Positions 20,201-27,999 of a stretch of 64,000 bases of DNA are shown piece by piece; within the stretch, counting starts at the first letter, position 1; every line of letters starts with the position of its first letter. The stretch comes from Aradus depressus (taxonomy: Eukaryota; Arthropoda; Insecta; Hemiptera; Aradidae): positions 53,523,087 through 53,587,086 of the forward strand of contig OY759216.1 of assembly GCA_963662175.1 (NCBI GenBank). Reading direction: 5' to 3'. The position numbers and the translations under genes were made by a program. The notes under the pieces were generated by a model. The model ran no database searches and had not been told where the DNA came from. It was given only the letters and a program-made list of their open reading frames with translations.

Positions 20201-21945
20201 CTTGAGATTTGAGACAGGGTCAATACAACAAAAGATAAGCCCCCCCCCCCCCCCACCCCCCCCCCCCCTCCAAGAATGTAAACTAAATGTCTATAAGGAA
20301 TAATATTCCTTATAGCAACTAACTAACTTTTTTTTTTTTTTATTGGCCTCGGCAGACACCACACTAGCCATATATGTGTTTGTTATTAAGTTATTTACTA
20401 CATCCATGGCCCCGGGAGGGAGTTCTATCTACGAAATAAAACTCACTCCCGGACGGAATTCGAACCCGCAAACCATGGTGAGACCATGCAACCAAAGCCT
20501 TACGCCCTAGCCCGCACGGCCACCATGGCTCCCAACTAACTTTGGTTAGCAACTAACCTTAAAATCTGGTTATGTATTGGTAGTTTTTTTTTTTTTTTAA
20601 TTATAAAAATTAAGAAAAGTATATGTGATCTGGCCATTATAGGATTTTCTTATACCAACAACGCTTAAGATCACTCTCTCTCCCTCCCCTTATCAAAATC
20701 ATTTAATTATGTCTCTTTGTACAGCGTAATCTAGAAACTCTTATATTCTGTAATGCCAGTATGAGATAATTTTAAGGAAGGGGAGAGAGTGTGATCTCTA
20801 AACGTGTAAAAATGTTAGGTATACCTGATTCATTGAGAGGTTGGACAAGCTGGCGCATGTTGGAACTGAATGGGTGAATTGAAAATGCGACTGGGCACAC
20901 AGAAATCCATAGCATTGGCGAATTTCTTGTTATAAAAACATATATAATATACTTTTTTGCAATACTGGAGTATAGGCAATATTATGGAGTATAGGTTCCA
21001 AATACAAAAAAAAAATTTCAATGAAGAAGTAGTTTTCAAAAATTGACTTCCACAATTATATAAACTATAGTCCGGAAGGAAAAGTGAGATGAGGGTATGG
21101 CTTAACAAAAACTCCAAGGACTGCCCTTGTAATGAATGTCTTGGCAAAAAGGGAGATTAGGGGGTGGCTTAACACACAAAACTCCAAGGACTGCCCTTGT
21201 AATGAATGTTTCGGATCAAAATTTCATGTGTATTTTCAAAATCCCCCCATAAGGATGACAACTATCAGTGGAATCGGCCGAACAGAAGCGGGGCTTAACT
21301 CTAAAACCCTAATAACTGCCGATATAATCAATATACCCACATGAATATTTATATTTAAGTTCAAAACTCCTTAAGGATGACTCTTATTAATTTTCCGCAA
21401 ATTGGGATGCGGGTCAGAGGAGACATAGATGACTGTCTAAGTAATGAATATATCAACACAAAAATTAGGAGAGGATTCAGAAGCCCTTATGTAAGACACA
21501 TTTTGTGTTGTTAGCTGAAAAGGTCCATTGTTTATAGAGTGAGAGCAAACACTTAATTGTTTAATTCGTGCTGGGGAAGTACCTACGATGCCGGTGTTTC
21601 ACCGTCCATTTTTTTTAAATTTAAACAGTTATGAACCATTTCTTCTGTTTCAGATATAAAGAAGAAGCGGTGCGGAGATCGAGGATGCTCCAAGACAGAC
21701 GTCACACAAGTCTGGAGGAGGCCATCTACTGGATAGAGTACGTCATCAAGTATCCCAACTCACTTACCCCAGCCTCAGCCTTCATGTCCTTCATAGAGAT
21801 GCATCTCATCGATGTGCAGCTCACTATACTTGCTATACTGGCTGCAGCACTCTTCGTACTCTACAAAATGTTCTCTGGTATAGTTGGATTGTTCAGAAGA
21901 AAGCAAACAGCGGCGCAAAGAAAACCAAAACAGAAACATGCGTAG
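7952..21945 (+). CDS. UGT-1: UDP-glycosyltransferase, six coding exons
   Basis: Joined exons are 7952-8243, 9697-9960, 14981-15306, 17688-17919, 19769-19988 and 21654-21945, giving about 541 residues. Family knowledge: insect UGTs are ER-membrane enzymes that transfer glucose from UDP-glucose to small lipophilic aglycones. Seen here: an N-terminal hydrophobic segment, a probable catalytic His in KSHHHVF (His51 from ATG 7952), the UGT signature from FITHGG to GDQ (about residues 379-407), a C-terminal membrane helix and a KxKxx tail. Intron phases 1,1,0,1,2 match UGT-2. Odd points: the ATG expected just after the 7990 acceptor is AGG (7994-7996), and the only upstream in-frame ATG lies in a MITE end. 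Exon 2 reads YHAVLMES where UGT-2 has FDAVILES. Introns hold a Tc1 element, a ribozyme repeat, a gag remnant and SINEs. The coding frame is otherwise intact, so it may be functional or recently damaged at its start. Confidence 0.85.
8390..8706 (-). mobile_element. SINE family 1 copy with 8-bp target duplication
   Basis: A minus-strand copy flanked by AAATTCGA (8382-8389 and 8707-8714). It is moderately decayed and lies in UGT-1 intron 1, where it interrupts a repeat A copy. Confidence 0.7.
8952..9254 (-). mobile_element. SINE family 1 copy
   Basis: A minus-strand copy with tail, body and a shortened tRNA-like head (ctaccggctccctc). Its left flank, ctggaaatatttgaag, repeats the target sequence of the copy at 7225. 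Confidence 0.7.
9697..9960 (+). CDS. UGT-1 exon 2
   Basis: It follows a T-rich tract and the acceptor ttacag at 9691-9696, and ends at the donor gtaaat (9961). Entry and exit are phase 1; length is 264 bases, identical to exon 2 of UGT-2 and UGT-3. It encodes the N-terminal acceptor-domain part from TVGLDTLNTLPVPLISDRI to ILTLGDLSWANELSG. Confidence 0.85.
10624..10785. repeat. perfect 55-bp inverted repeat with 52-bp spacer
   Basis: The arm 10624-10678 and the arm 10731-10785 are exact reverse complements (for example caagaaaacaatataacaaa against tttgttatattgttttcttg). The near-perfect pairing indicates a recent origin. It sits about 160 bases upstream of the ribozyme motif at 10947 in UGT-1 intron 2. 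Confidence 0.8.
10800..11095 (+). mobile_element. ribozyme-bearing repeat (possible Penelope-like/retrozyme remnant)
   Basis: A block that includes the hammerhead motif at 10947-10995 and the downstream ggaattagacaatataagtg and ttagtatttccactatatc segments. The same block recurs in reverse orientation at 63855-64000, so it is a dispersed element. No reverse transcriptase is seen next to it. Confidence 0.5.
10947..10995 (+). ncRNA. hammerhead ribozyme motif, palindromic stem III (ACCGGU)
   Basis: CTGACGA (10957-10963), a stem-II hairpin TGGCGTAAACC, then GAAA (10975-10978) running into ACCGGU and the expected cleavage base A (10984). Stem I pairs GUGU before the core with CACA-like bases after the cleavage site (CACAU). 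Known hammerheads need CUGANGA and GAAA, which are present. One stem-II pair is broken here (GGC against ACC); the copy at the right edge of the window has the repaired GCC. Confidence 0.6.
11857..13401 (+). pseudogene. Tc1-like transposase, interrupted
   Basis: The N-terminal part (from ATG 11857) carries the paired-like DNA-binding domain: NYEKGLSVRKIGGLVGRSKSTVADVIRRY, then SGRPRVLNDRE and VRRILKEAGYNGRV. A frameshift follows near 12210. Foreign sequence of roughly 500 bases (about 12290-12830) that includes a SINE fragment then splits the gene. The C-terminal part resumes with CKFNIFSPDSRDKIWRR and KHGGGSVMVWGC, QDNDPKHT (second catalytic Asp) and LNPIEHVWGEL (catalytic Glu), and ends KGYPTKY at 13398. 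The first catalytic Asp, expected in an F-x-D-E-C/S-K-F context, reads TFECKF, so it seems lost. The gene is dead. Confidence 0.85.
12296..12378 (+). mobile_element. SINE family 1 fragment inside the Tc1 transposase
   Basis: It contains gaggtaaaataaacttaagc, the ccgtccttcggatggga block and cctgtacgatgtcagg, the family body without head or tail. It is part of the insertion that splits the transposase. Confidence 0.65.
14080..14940. other. AT-rich intron sequence, nothing recognised
   Basis: Part of UGT-1 intron 2. Very AT-rich, with many AATA and ATAAT runs; no reading frame, inverted repeat or known element stands out. Confidence 0.5.
14981..15306 (+). CDS. UGT-1 exon 3
   Basis: The acceptor tttgtttcag ends at 14980 and the donor gtaagt starts at 15307 after L-P-D in phase 0; length 326. 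It encodes GLPDNPAFQMDFKSPNSDKM through HVKLVGGINILPEKPLPD, the end of the acceptor-binding half. It differs from UGT-2 exon 3 at 7 of 326 bases and one residue (QLTS versus QLAS). Confidence 0.9.
15741..16291. mobile_element. fold-back element enclosing a gag fragment
   Basis: The left arm 15741-15800 (acgtatgtttaaaaaaaata, then tattgtctatttcacaaaatgt) is the inverted copy of 16231-16291. The arm sequence is the same flank that follows the hammerhead motifs at 29.0 and 54.7 kb (tgaaatagacaatat...tttcacaatatctctgc). The centre holds the gag-like frame described separately. It sits in UGT-1 intron 3. Confidence 0.55.
15840..16219 (+). pseudogene. Ty3/gypsy-type Gag fragment
   Basis: The translation from about 15858 has the look of a retrotransposon Gag: EQFQLLASE, LIKILNKELSP...ERLKFLSRLQR, then ENLSTYITAL-like spacing, ending after a frameshift with QFIREIRDIHIREKILEL (the RD-x-x-IR-x-K-x-LE pattern of gypsy Gag). 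A stop at 16044 and a frame change show decay. No protease, RT or zinc knuckle follows. Confidence 0.6.
17567..17632 (+). repeat. two tandem ~33-bp units
   Basis: The unit acaatctagaaggctgtgac + agccagacagt is repeated twice back to back about 60 bases before UGT-1 exon 4. A minor local duplication. Confidence 0.8.
17688..17919 (+). CDS. UGT-1 exon 4 (start of UDP-sugar domain)
   Basis: It starts after tacacag (17687) in phase 0 with D-I-K-K-F-M-D-E and ends at tta g|gtgag (phase 1). It carries the EGVIYFSMGSNLKT strand-loop that opens the C-terminal Rossmann domain and the TWPWIPQQDVLG segment that contacts the nucleotide sugar in the family. Confidence 0.85.
18664..18709. repeat. perfect 46-bp palindrome
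   Basis: caagatccattaaactctga-tta is followed with no spacer by its exact reverse complement (taa-tcagagtttaatggatcttg). The symmetry stops abruptly on both sides. It lies in UGT-1 intron 4, about 70 bases before a 25-C homopolymer. Confidence 0.9.
18780..18804 (+). repeat. poly-C tract (25 C)
   Basis: An uninterrupted run of C. Similar runs lie at 20240-20268 (with one A), 49983-50004 and 62255-62278. Lengths are likely to be unreliable in any assembly. Confidence 0.8.
18915..19130 (-). mobile_element. SINE family 1 fragment
   Basis: A minus-strand tail and body (gactcatgacccgggctttaac..., cgactctactgtgggagtcct..., gaaggatggcgtgctcaagg); the tRNA-like head is missing. Confidence 0.65.
19150..19400 (-). 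mobile_element. LINE 3' UTR fragment
   Basis: On the minus strand it reads TGATGACCGGATTCTCCCCTCATG..., GGCCTTCCTCCACTGCTGGACAGTG..., which matches the 3' end after the RT fragment at 52360 (gatgaccagcttctcccctc; ctccactactggacagtgat). No coding part remains. Confidence 0.5.
19769..19988 (+). CDS. UGT-1 exon 5 (UGT signature)
   Basis: The acceptor gacag ends at 19768. The exon encodes A-H-K-N-C and then the full family signature FITHGGFLSIAE...HGVPLIGIPAYGDQ, which binds UDP-sugar. It ends in phase 2 at aatcccat|gtaagt. Length is 220 bases, as in UGT-2 and UGT-3. Confidence 0.9.
20321..20543 (-). mobile_element. SINE family 2 (tRNA-derived) with 10-bp target duplication
   Basis: On the minus strand: GGGAGCCATGGTGGCCGTGC (A-box region), GTTTGCGGGTTCGAATTCCG (B-box), an internal part ending in a polyA tail (T run at 20331-20342). 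It is flanked by AACTAACTTT at 20321-20330 and 20534-20543. A second copy lies at 46781-46993. Unrelated to SINE family 1. Confidence 0.8.
20627..20825. mobile_element. second copy of the 7688-7958 MITE family
   Basis: The left end (ggccattataggattttcttataccaac) and the C-rich segment (tctctctccctccccttatc) match the MITE at the UGT-1 start, with a G-rich right arm (ggaaggggagagagtgtgatc...taggtatacc). The terminal repeats are more decayed. Confidence 0.5.
21060..21612 (+). repeat. dispersed repeat A copy with an internal ~75-bp duplication
   Basis: Carries the family blocks up to ctggggaagtacctacgatg...tttcaccgtcc. The segment around ccaaggactgcccttgtaat is present twice in tandem (21111 and 21186). 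It ends about 40 bases before UGT-1 exon 6. Confidence 0.55.
21654..21945 (+). CDS. UGT-1 exon 6 (membrane anchor and tail)
   Basis: The acceptor ctgtttcag ends at 21653; the exon encodes 96 residues and stops at TAG 21943-21945. It has the same membrane helix as UGT-0 and UGT-2. The tail ends K-Q-K-H-A, a KxKxx ER-retrieval pattern. AATAAA occurs at 22207, about 260 bases downstream. Confidence 0.9.
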
Positions 21946-22924
21946 GTTTTAAACAATAATATTGCAAATCAGGGGTTGGCAACCGCCGCATTGAGCCTTA
22001 AATAGTCAGCGAAGGCCGCACACCAAAATTATAAATTCAGTAAGCTCGAAGATATCCACAACAACATATCGATTAATATGTAACTAAAATATATCGATTA
22101 ATATGTAGCCTCAATGACTCAGCCTGACTTTACAGAGCTATCTAACTTGTTCAGTTCGTACATCTGAAAGTAACCATAGGACTGCGTGATGCCGACCCCT
22201 TCTGTTAATAAACATAGTTTCTATATATATTCTATTAAAAAAAATTATGACGCCGCTATTTTTCATTGTATTATTAAATGGCATTTATTGAATAAATAAC
22301 ATGCCTATTATAATAATACGTAAGAATAACTTACTTCTGGCCCATAATATACACTACAATATTATCTACTTATTATATAACCAGCGCTTTGAAACTTGGA
22401 GCATTCATTGTTAATGAATAATGTATTTCTACTTCCATTTTATAATTATATTCAACACTAACATCCCCACTCCATATTTACTCTCTCTGTAATATTATTA
22501 TTATTATTATTAATTTGTATTTACTTATTTTATTGTACATTTTTCTTTTTTTTCTCTGTAATATTACCTACCCTTAATGTTTTTTCTCCTAATCAGTATT
22601 GTTGCTTCCATTTGTTTCCCTATTTAATTCATATTAATTTCATTTATACATTTGCATTCTCACTTTTAGCTTTGTGCCCGCCTATTTAACAAAATTAGTG
22701 TATTGTTTATTTTATTTAGTTAATCTTATAGTCTTTTGGATTAAGTTAATTTATATAGTCATTGCCTTTCAAGTGATATATATCTAATTTTGGATATGTG
22801 AATGGTAATACTGTTGATGTAATGGTCGCTGATTCAATTGTACAGGTGTGATCCCTTTAAACAATAAAAACTATTATTATTACTATACAAAAAAAAAATA
22901 CAAATTCTAAATGTCATATGTCTT

Positions 22925-23380
22925 CGATGAGCAGTGTCGGATGTTGCAGACCATAACACACAGGTTACCTAGCATGATGGCCGCGGTCGAACCACCCTCA
23001 ACAGCCGACCAAAATCCCCCCGGGTGCACACCCCCACCGCCATGTTTCACTGTCACAGAAACATTTTGCCTCTTCGTTTACACCAAATCGTCTTCTTGCC
23101 ATCCGACCCAAACAAATTACACTTGCTTTCGTCAGAAAATATAATATTTTCGCAAAAACTAGGGGTCTTATTAACGTATTCTCTCGCAAAAGGAAGCCGT
23201 TTTTGGCGTTTTTTTCAGTGATGAAGGGTTTCTTCCGGGCCACTCAAACATTAATATTAGCAGCATTCAGCGAATTTGTCACTGTCCTTTCATTTATCTG
23301 GACTCCAGATATAGGCTGGACCATTTGTGCTAAACATCCGGAGCGTACCGCAGGATTTTGATGGCTTGTGCCGCGAAAAT
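22925..23380 (-). pseudogene. Tc1-like transposase fragment (N-terminal to central part)
   Basis: Minus-strand frames carry QMVQPISGVQINERTVTNSL and VARKKPFITEKNAKNGF (end of the DNA-binding domain), then in another frame a DESK-type segment around the first catalytic Asp with FGSDGKKTIW, and a G-rich stretch in the place of KHGGGSVMVWG. Several frameshifts. It abuts a + strand C-terminal fragment (next entry). Confidence 0.6.
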
Positions 23381-23394
23381 GGGGATCCAGGACG

Positions 23395-23703
23395 GCTATG
23401 TCTTTTAGCAATGGAACGACCCCAAGCACACTGCCAACAAAACTATGGAGTGGTTGATATTTATTGTTGCTAGGCAGCTGCACACACCTCCCCAGTCGCC
23501 TGATATCAACATCATTGAAAATTTATGGCATGTCTTTAATCAGAAATTAAGGACGCATCACATTACGGGACGAAAACATCTCAAAAACATTTAACTGATG
23601 AATGGGAAAAAATCTATCTTGATTTAATAAAAAACCTGGTCCATTTTGTATCGAGACGTCTTCAAGCCGTGGTAGATGCTAAAGGACTGTTTACTAAATA
23701 TTA
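23395..23703 (+). pseudogene. Tc1-like transposase fragment (C-terminal part)
   Basis: The + strand encodes [15 protein letters not shown] (second catalytic Asp region), [21 protein letters not shown] (catalytic Glu in NIIEN), and after frameshifts [25 protein letters not shown] and a KY-stop. Orientation is opposite to the adjoining N-terminal fragment, so the two were brought together by inversion or come from two copies. Confidence 0.65.
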
Positions 23704-23754
23704 AATGTTAAAAACAAAAGTGTTAATTTTAAAAACTTAGTTGAACTTGAAAGA

Positions 23755-24173
23755 AATAAAACTTGTTTATTTATGATATTGTCTAATTTCACCAACTATA
23801 TTTACATGGGAGTACTCTCGGTATTTCTACCATCCTCAGCCAAAAGCATAAGAGATAAGACTAAGTTAATATTACAGAATGTCAGCCTCTCGAGGAACCC
23901 CTTACCCTCCCCCCTGGTGTTCCCCATGACGTCAGACATTCCTAACTAAGCTAAATTGTCAAGCTGTGAGATATTTTATGACAAGGCGGTCCCCATATTT
24001 CAAATGTGTGACCCCTTCTAAGATCTAGGTATAAAGCATTAACAATGAACAGGCGAATAATATAACATTAACAAATCAAAAATAATTGGTTCCAATTACA
24101 TCCTAATTAAAATTATTATACTGTAAATTATATATATATCTATTGGCAAGATTCAGATAAATTATATATATAT
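23755..24173. mobile_element. left arm of ribozyme-bearing fold-back element split by an LTR retrotransposon
   Basis: aaacttgtttatttatgata...catgggagtactctcgg...ccatgacgtcagacattcc is the reverse complement of 28915-29075 on the far side of the LTR element. The two arms were one fold-back unit before the insertion. Confidence 0.7.
23800..23846 (-). ncRNA. hammerhead motif, core mutated
   Basis: Minus strand: CTGAGGA, hairpin TGGTAGAAATACC, then GAGA in place of GAAA, followed by GTACTCCC. It is the partner of the intact motif at 28977; the core change should abolish cleavage. Confidence 0.5.
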
Positions 24174-25088
24174 TGAAACAACTAATTGTTCTTAGAATTT
24201 TTTATCTGTTCAATTTTTTTTAGCAAATGCCCCACGTTGGGCGCCAATGAAACAACTAATTGTTCTTAGAATTTTTTAATTTCCTACTTTAATTTATAAA
24301 ATCTAACAAAAAAAAACAGGGGTGGCATTCTTTTCTTATTTAGAGTGTTTATGTGAAAATAAAGGAAAAATGATAACTACAATTTTAAATTATAATGTTT
24401 TATAATTTGTATATTTTAATTTCCTTTTGTAAATGGTATAAAAAAAAGGTTACTGGGTTAGTGAACTATTATAATTTTTTGACAATACATGATATAAACC
24501 TCTTATGAGTAAATTTAGACAGAAAAAAAAATGTACTCTTGGCAAATGACACCAAACTATATGGTTATTAATATGGATGACAAAATTCTGGCAACTCACG
24601 GCATCCTATATCCTCTTTTGTATCCTTCCTTCTTGGTAACTTTCTTCTCAGTCTTTTCTTCCGTCCATATACAAAATTTAACCTTCTCGGGACTTTTCTT
24701 TATTCTTCTTCTACGACAATCCTTCATATAAATGTGCTATTTTCCATCTTCTACGCTACTTCTACACTCTTCAAAAACACCCGACACCTCCTCCAAGTTC
24801 CTCCAAAAACAGACTACACCTCCTCCAAGCTCCTGCACAACCCTACTACCACGAGTCGGCTCCTTCTACACTTCTCGCCATCTTTTCCCCCACCCCATGT
24901 CATCAGGTTAGTCTTTTCTTTTACAATTAATCATATTTCCTTTTTTTTTTCTTGCTTGTAGTATCTTTTGCCAAGATGTACCTACATTTTTATTTATTTG
25001 TCCTTACTATCTTTTTTTTTTCCTACTATATTTATAAAGAATAACAATTTCTTTTATTCTTTGTGACCCCCCCATTCTACACGTCACA
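24174..25088 (-). repeat. 3' LTR of the retrotransposon
   Basis: 915 bases, starting TGTGACGTGTAG and ending AGTTGTTTCA on the minus strand. It contains an internal copy of the tRNA-Lys-like 18-mer at 24229-24246. The small frames in it at 24531 and 24734 are simply repeated in the other LTR. Confidence 0.85.
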
Positions 25089-25179
25089 TATCCCCTTCCT
25101 ATATACAAAGAAATCTGTTATTCTTTGCAGCCCTATGCATACAAATACTTTGAACCTTTTGACACATATTTTATGTAAA

Positions 25180-25219
<40 letters not shown>

Positions 25220-25352
25220 CAATAATACAATATTTTCTTTCTAACATTTTTAAATACTTATGCAATCAATCCTCTAACCAATATTATAATTATAACATGT
25301 ACAATTTCATAGAAACCATAATTTTTTTTTTTATATAAAGGTAACTAACAAA

Positions 25353-25408
<56 letters not shown>

Positions 25409-25617
25409 CAATAATACATTAACTAGCAAACAATATTTTTTTTTTTTTTTTTTTTTTTCTTAAAGCAATAATACATTAACTAGCAAACAATATTTTTTTT
25501 TTTTTTTTTTTTTTTTTTCTTTCAAAATATAATATAATTTCAATAAATAATTTTGTTTTTTTTTATCATAAAAAAACATTAAAATATCCAAATTTTGTTC
25601 AGAGTGGAGAAGGCACT

Positions 25618-25670
<53 letters not shown>
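25180..25670. repeat. long poly-T tracts and ~65-bp tandem units inside the retrotransposon
   Basis: T runs of about 38 to 47 bases (near 25182, 25358 and 25622), two of them ending copies of the unit aagcaataatacattaacta + gcaaacaatat. On the element's own strand these are poly-A. Lengths are doubtful because of assembly limits. Confidence 0.7.
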
Positions 25671-26473
25671 TATCACATATTACCATAAAATTTAAGAACA
25701 TGTATAACCAAAAAAACAAATTCATTTTCATAAACTAAGAAAGAAAAACATATGATTAAGCGAGGCTTATATGACCCAGACAAGCCGATCCACACACACA
25801 TGGAGCAAGGTCTCTCATGATTTGAAGATATAAGAGGTCATACTTGATTAAAACAAAATTGCCATAGCAAAGACCGACAAGTCACATAATGATAATTATT
25901 ATGTTATTATTATTATTTTTACAACATGACACAAGATTTCAATAAATTCTTTCTACATCACAGATTCACAAAATATCAAGAATCGAATTATATTACAATT
26001 TTTTTAGCTAGATATCGGTCATTAGGTCAGACCTACATGCATTGTTTATATGGGTCAAACTATCATAATCCTATTTGACGTGTGTACTACCTCTCTGTTC
26101 CACAGAATCCCGTTAGTTGCAGTCCGTCTCTCCACCAGAATCTATCTTCCATCAACATGTTGGTTTAGTGATATCAGTTTTATAAGTGACCGTACTATCA
26201 ATTCAGATTTTATTATATTTTGATTTTTATATTTCAATAGTTTCGACTTCTCAATTTAAGATTTTTTTTAAATCTTTATTTCCAAGGTGAAAAACACACA
26301 ACAAAGCTATTATTTGATACTTCGTAATAAAAACAATTTATTCATTAGCTGATTACTTTTAATTTATAATTTAGTTTTATTTTTAATTATTATGATTTAA
26401 GAAAAATATATTTATAAAAACACAAATCATAGCCATAAGTTCATTTAAAAATCCAATTACGAGTTCCTTGTTA

Positions 26474-27601
26474 TCAAAAATAATCCATCGGTTTATCTGA
26501 AGGAAAATTTTTTTTTTTTTTAAATTTCTTGTGATTTTTAATTTTCTTTAATTTAGTGTGATTTTTAATTAACTTTATTAGTTCTGGGATTTTAAAGTAA
26601 GCACTTTGTTTCTGTTTATTTTCATATTTGTATAACTTTATCTTCCGATATCTAATTCTCCTAGAATTTGGCTGCAACATTACTTTAGCTTTTCTTTTAT
26701 TAGTTTTCTTTAATTTTTTTTTATCACAACTTTCTTGGCAAATAGGGCCCAAATTTCCTTTACAAATTTTCTTACAATTTATTTCTGTTAATTTTACTTT
26801 CAAAATAACGATATTTTTATTTTTTATTTTATCTTTGGATACTTTTGACAATTTATAACTTTTTCTAATAAACCCTAGCCGACATAATGCATTAAACGGA
26901 ATATAATCTTTATTTATTTCTTTGTTCAATTTTATTTTTCTATTTTCCTTTCTATTTTCCTTTCTATTTGATTTGCTTTTACTTATTTCTAATTCATTTT
27001 TCTGAGCATTACCTATTTCATTTAATTTCTTTTTCTCATCTGTTATTAATTTATTTTCACATTTATTTTCAACTTCACTAAGATCTGTTTTTGTCTCCAC
27101 TATTATTTCATTCGTGTTATTATTTTGTTGTTCCCCCCTTAGTTGCTCTATATTTTTATTTATTTGTATTTCAAAAAACTCAAACCTTTGCTCAACCGAC
27201 TCGATTATTTCTTTTTTATTAGTTTCATTTATTGTTTCTAACTTACAACTTAACTGTTCAAATTGATGGTCCATCTTTTCGAATGTTTTTTGCATGATAC
27301 GATCCATCATTTGCTCAAATTGACTCGGATTATCGTCTTTATTTTTGTTTTCATCCTCATCCCCCGAATTCGACCTTCCTATAAGCGGACTCGTGACTAT
27401 CATAGAATTTTCTCCCGTTCCTTCTACAAATCCCGATTCCCGAACATCGCTATCTACGTTCCGGAGTCCTAATCCGCCGAGGCCACTCCCGATTCCGTCC
27501 ATTCCTGCAGCTAACTCTCCCGCCTCCCCATCGTAAACAAACTCCGGACCTTGCTCTCCCGCCATGCTATGGGTCGACTCACCTGTGTCCTCGTCCGCCA
27601 T
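26474..27601 (-). CDS. Gag-like or structural protein of the LTR retrotransposon (375 aa)
   Basis: The only long frame inside the element; its ATG lies about 310 bases downstream of the primer-binding site, where Gag normally starts. Residues 1-90 are acidic and Gly-rich (VYDGEAGELAAGMDGIGSGL). Residues about 90-190 are rich in Glu/Lys/Asn with heptad spacing (MMDRIMQKTFEKMDHQFEQL), probably a coiled coil. The rest is very basic and Asn/Lys-rich, with a few Cys (CKKICKGNLGPICQESC) that do not form a CCHC zinc knuckle. No protease or RT motif. I infer Gag from position only; a novel accessory protein is possible. Confidence 0.55.
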   Translation of the reverse strand: MADEDTGESTHSMAGEQGPEFVYDGEAGELAAGMDGIGSGLGGLGLRNVDSDVRESGFVEGTGENSMIVTSPLIGRSNSGDEDENKNKDDNPSQFEQMMDRIMQKTFEKMDHQFEQLSCKLETINETNKKEIIESVEQRFEFFEIQINKNIEQLRGEQQNNNTNEIIVETKTDLSEVENKCENKLITDEKKKLNEIGNAQKNELEISKSKSNRKENRKENRKIKLNKEINKDYIPFNALCRLGFIRKSYKLSKVSKDKIKNKNIVILKVKLTEINCKKICKGNLGPICQESCDKKKLKKTNKRKAKVMLQPNSRRIRYRKIKLYKYENKQKQSAYFKIPELIKLIKNHTKLKKIKNHKKFKKKKNFPSDKPMDYF

Positions 27602-27713
27602 CTTGCTTCACAATGCTACTTATTCAACAAAAAAAATTACAAGATATTATAGATCAAAAAATATTCTTAATTGTTAGATTTCCCTTTATTCGCACACTCT
27701 AATTGGCCACTTA

Positions 27714-27999
27714 GTTGGGCGCCAATGAAATGATTCTTGATACTATGAATTGAATTTTATTTTTTAAATTGCCCCACGTTGGGCGCCAATGAAACGATTC
27801 TTACTTACTTTGAATTTGTTACCTGTTCATTTTTTTTAGCAAATGCCCCACGTTGGGCGCCAATGAAACAACTTATGATTCTATGAATTATTTTTATTTT
27901 TTAAATGGCCCCACGTTGGGCGCCAATGAAACAACTAATTGTTCTTAGAATTTTTTATCTGTTCAATTTTTTTTAGCAAATGCCCCACGTTGGGCGCCA
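27714..27999 (-). repeat. tandem array of tRNA-Lys primer-binding-site units
   Basis: The 18-mer GCCCCACGTTGGGCGCCA (the tRNA 3' end, i.e. complement of the primer-binding site), followed by atgaaa, recurs at 27771, 27845, 27908 and 27982 with a truncated copy at 27714, spaced about 60-75 bases. The copy at 27908 directly abuts the LTR and is the functional candidate; the copy at 27982 lies inside the LTR. Confidence 0.85.

Noticed and set aside
24531..24961. Small reading frames at 24531 and 24734 (identical ones at 28284 and 28487)
   Set aside because: They are the same sequence in the two LTRs, on the strand opposite to the element, with no family resemblance; duplication comes from the LTR.
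25077..25265. Frame with a run of lysines
   Set aside because: It is a translation of a poly-T/poly-A tract inside the LTR element.
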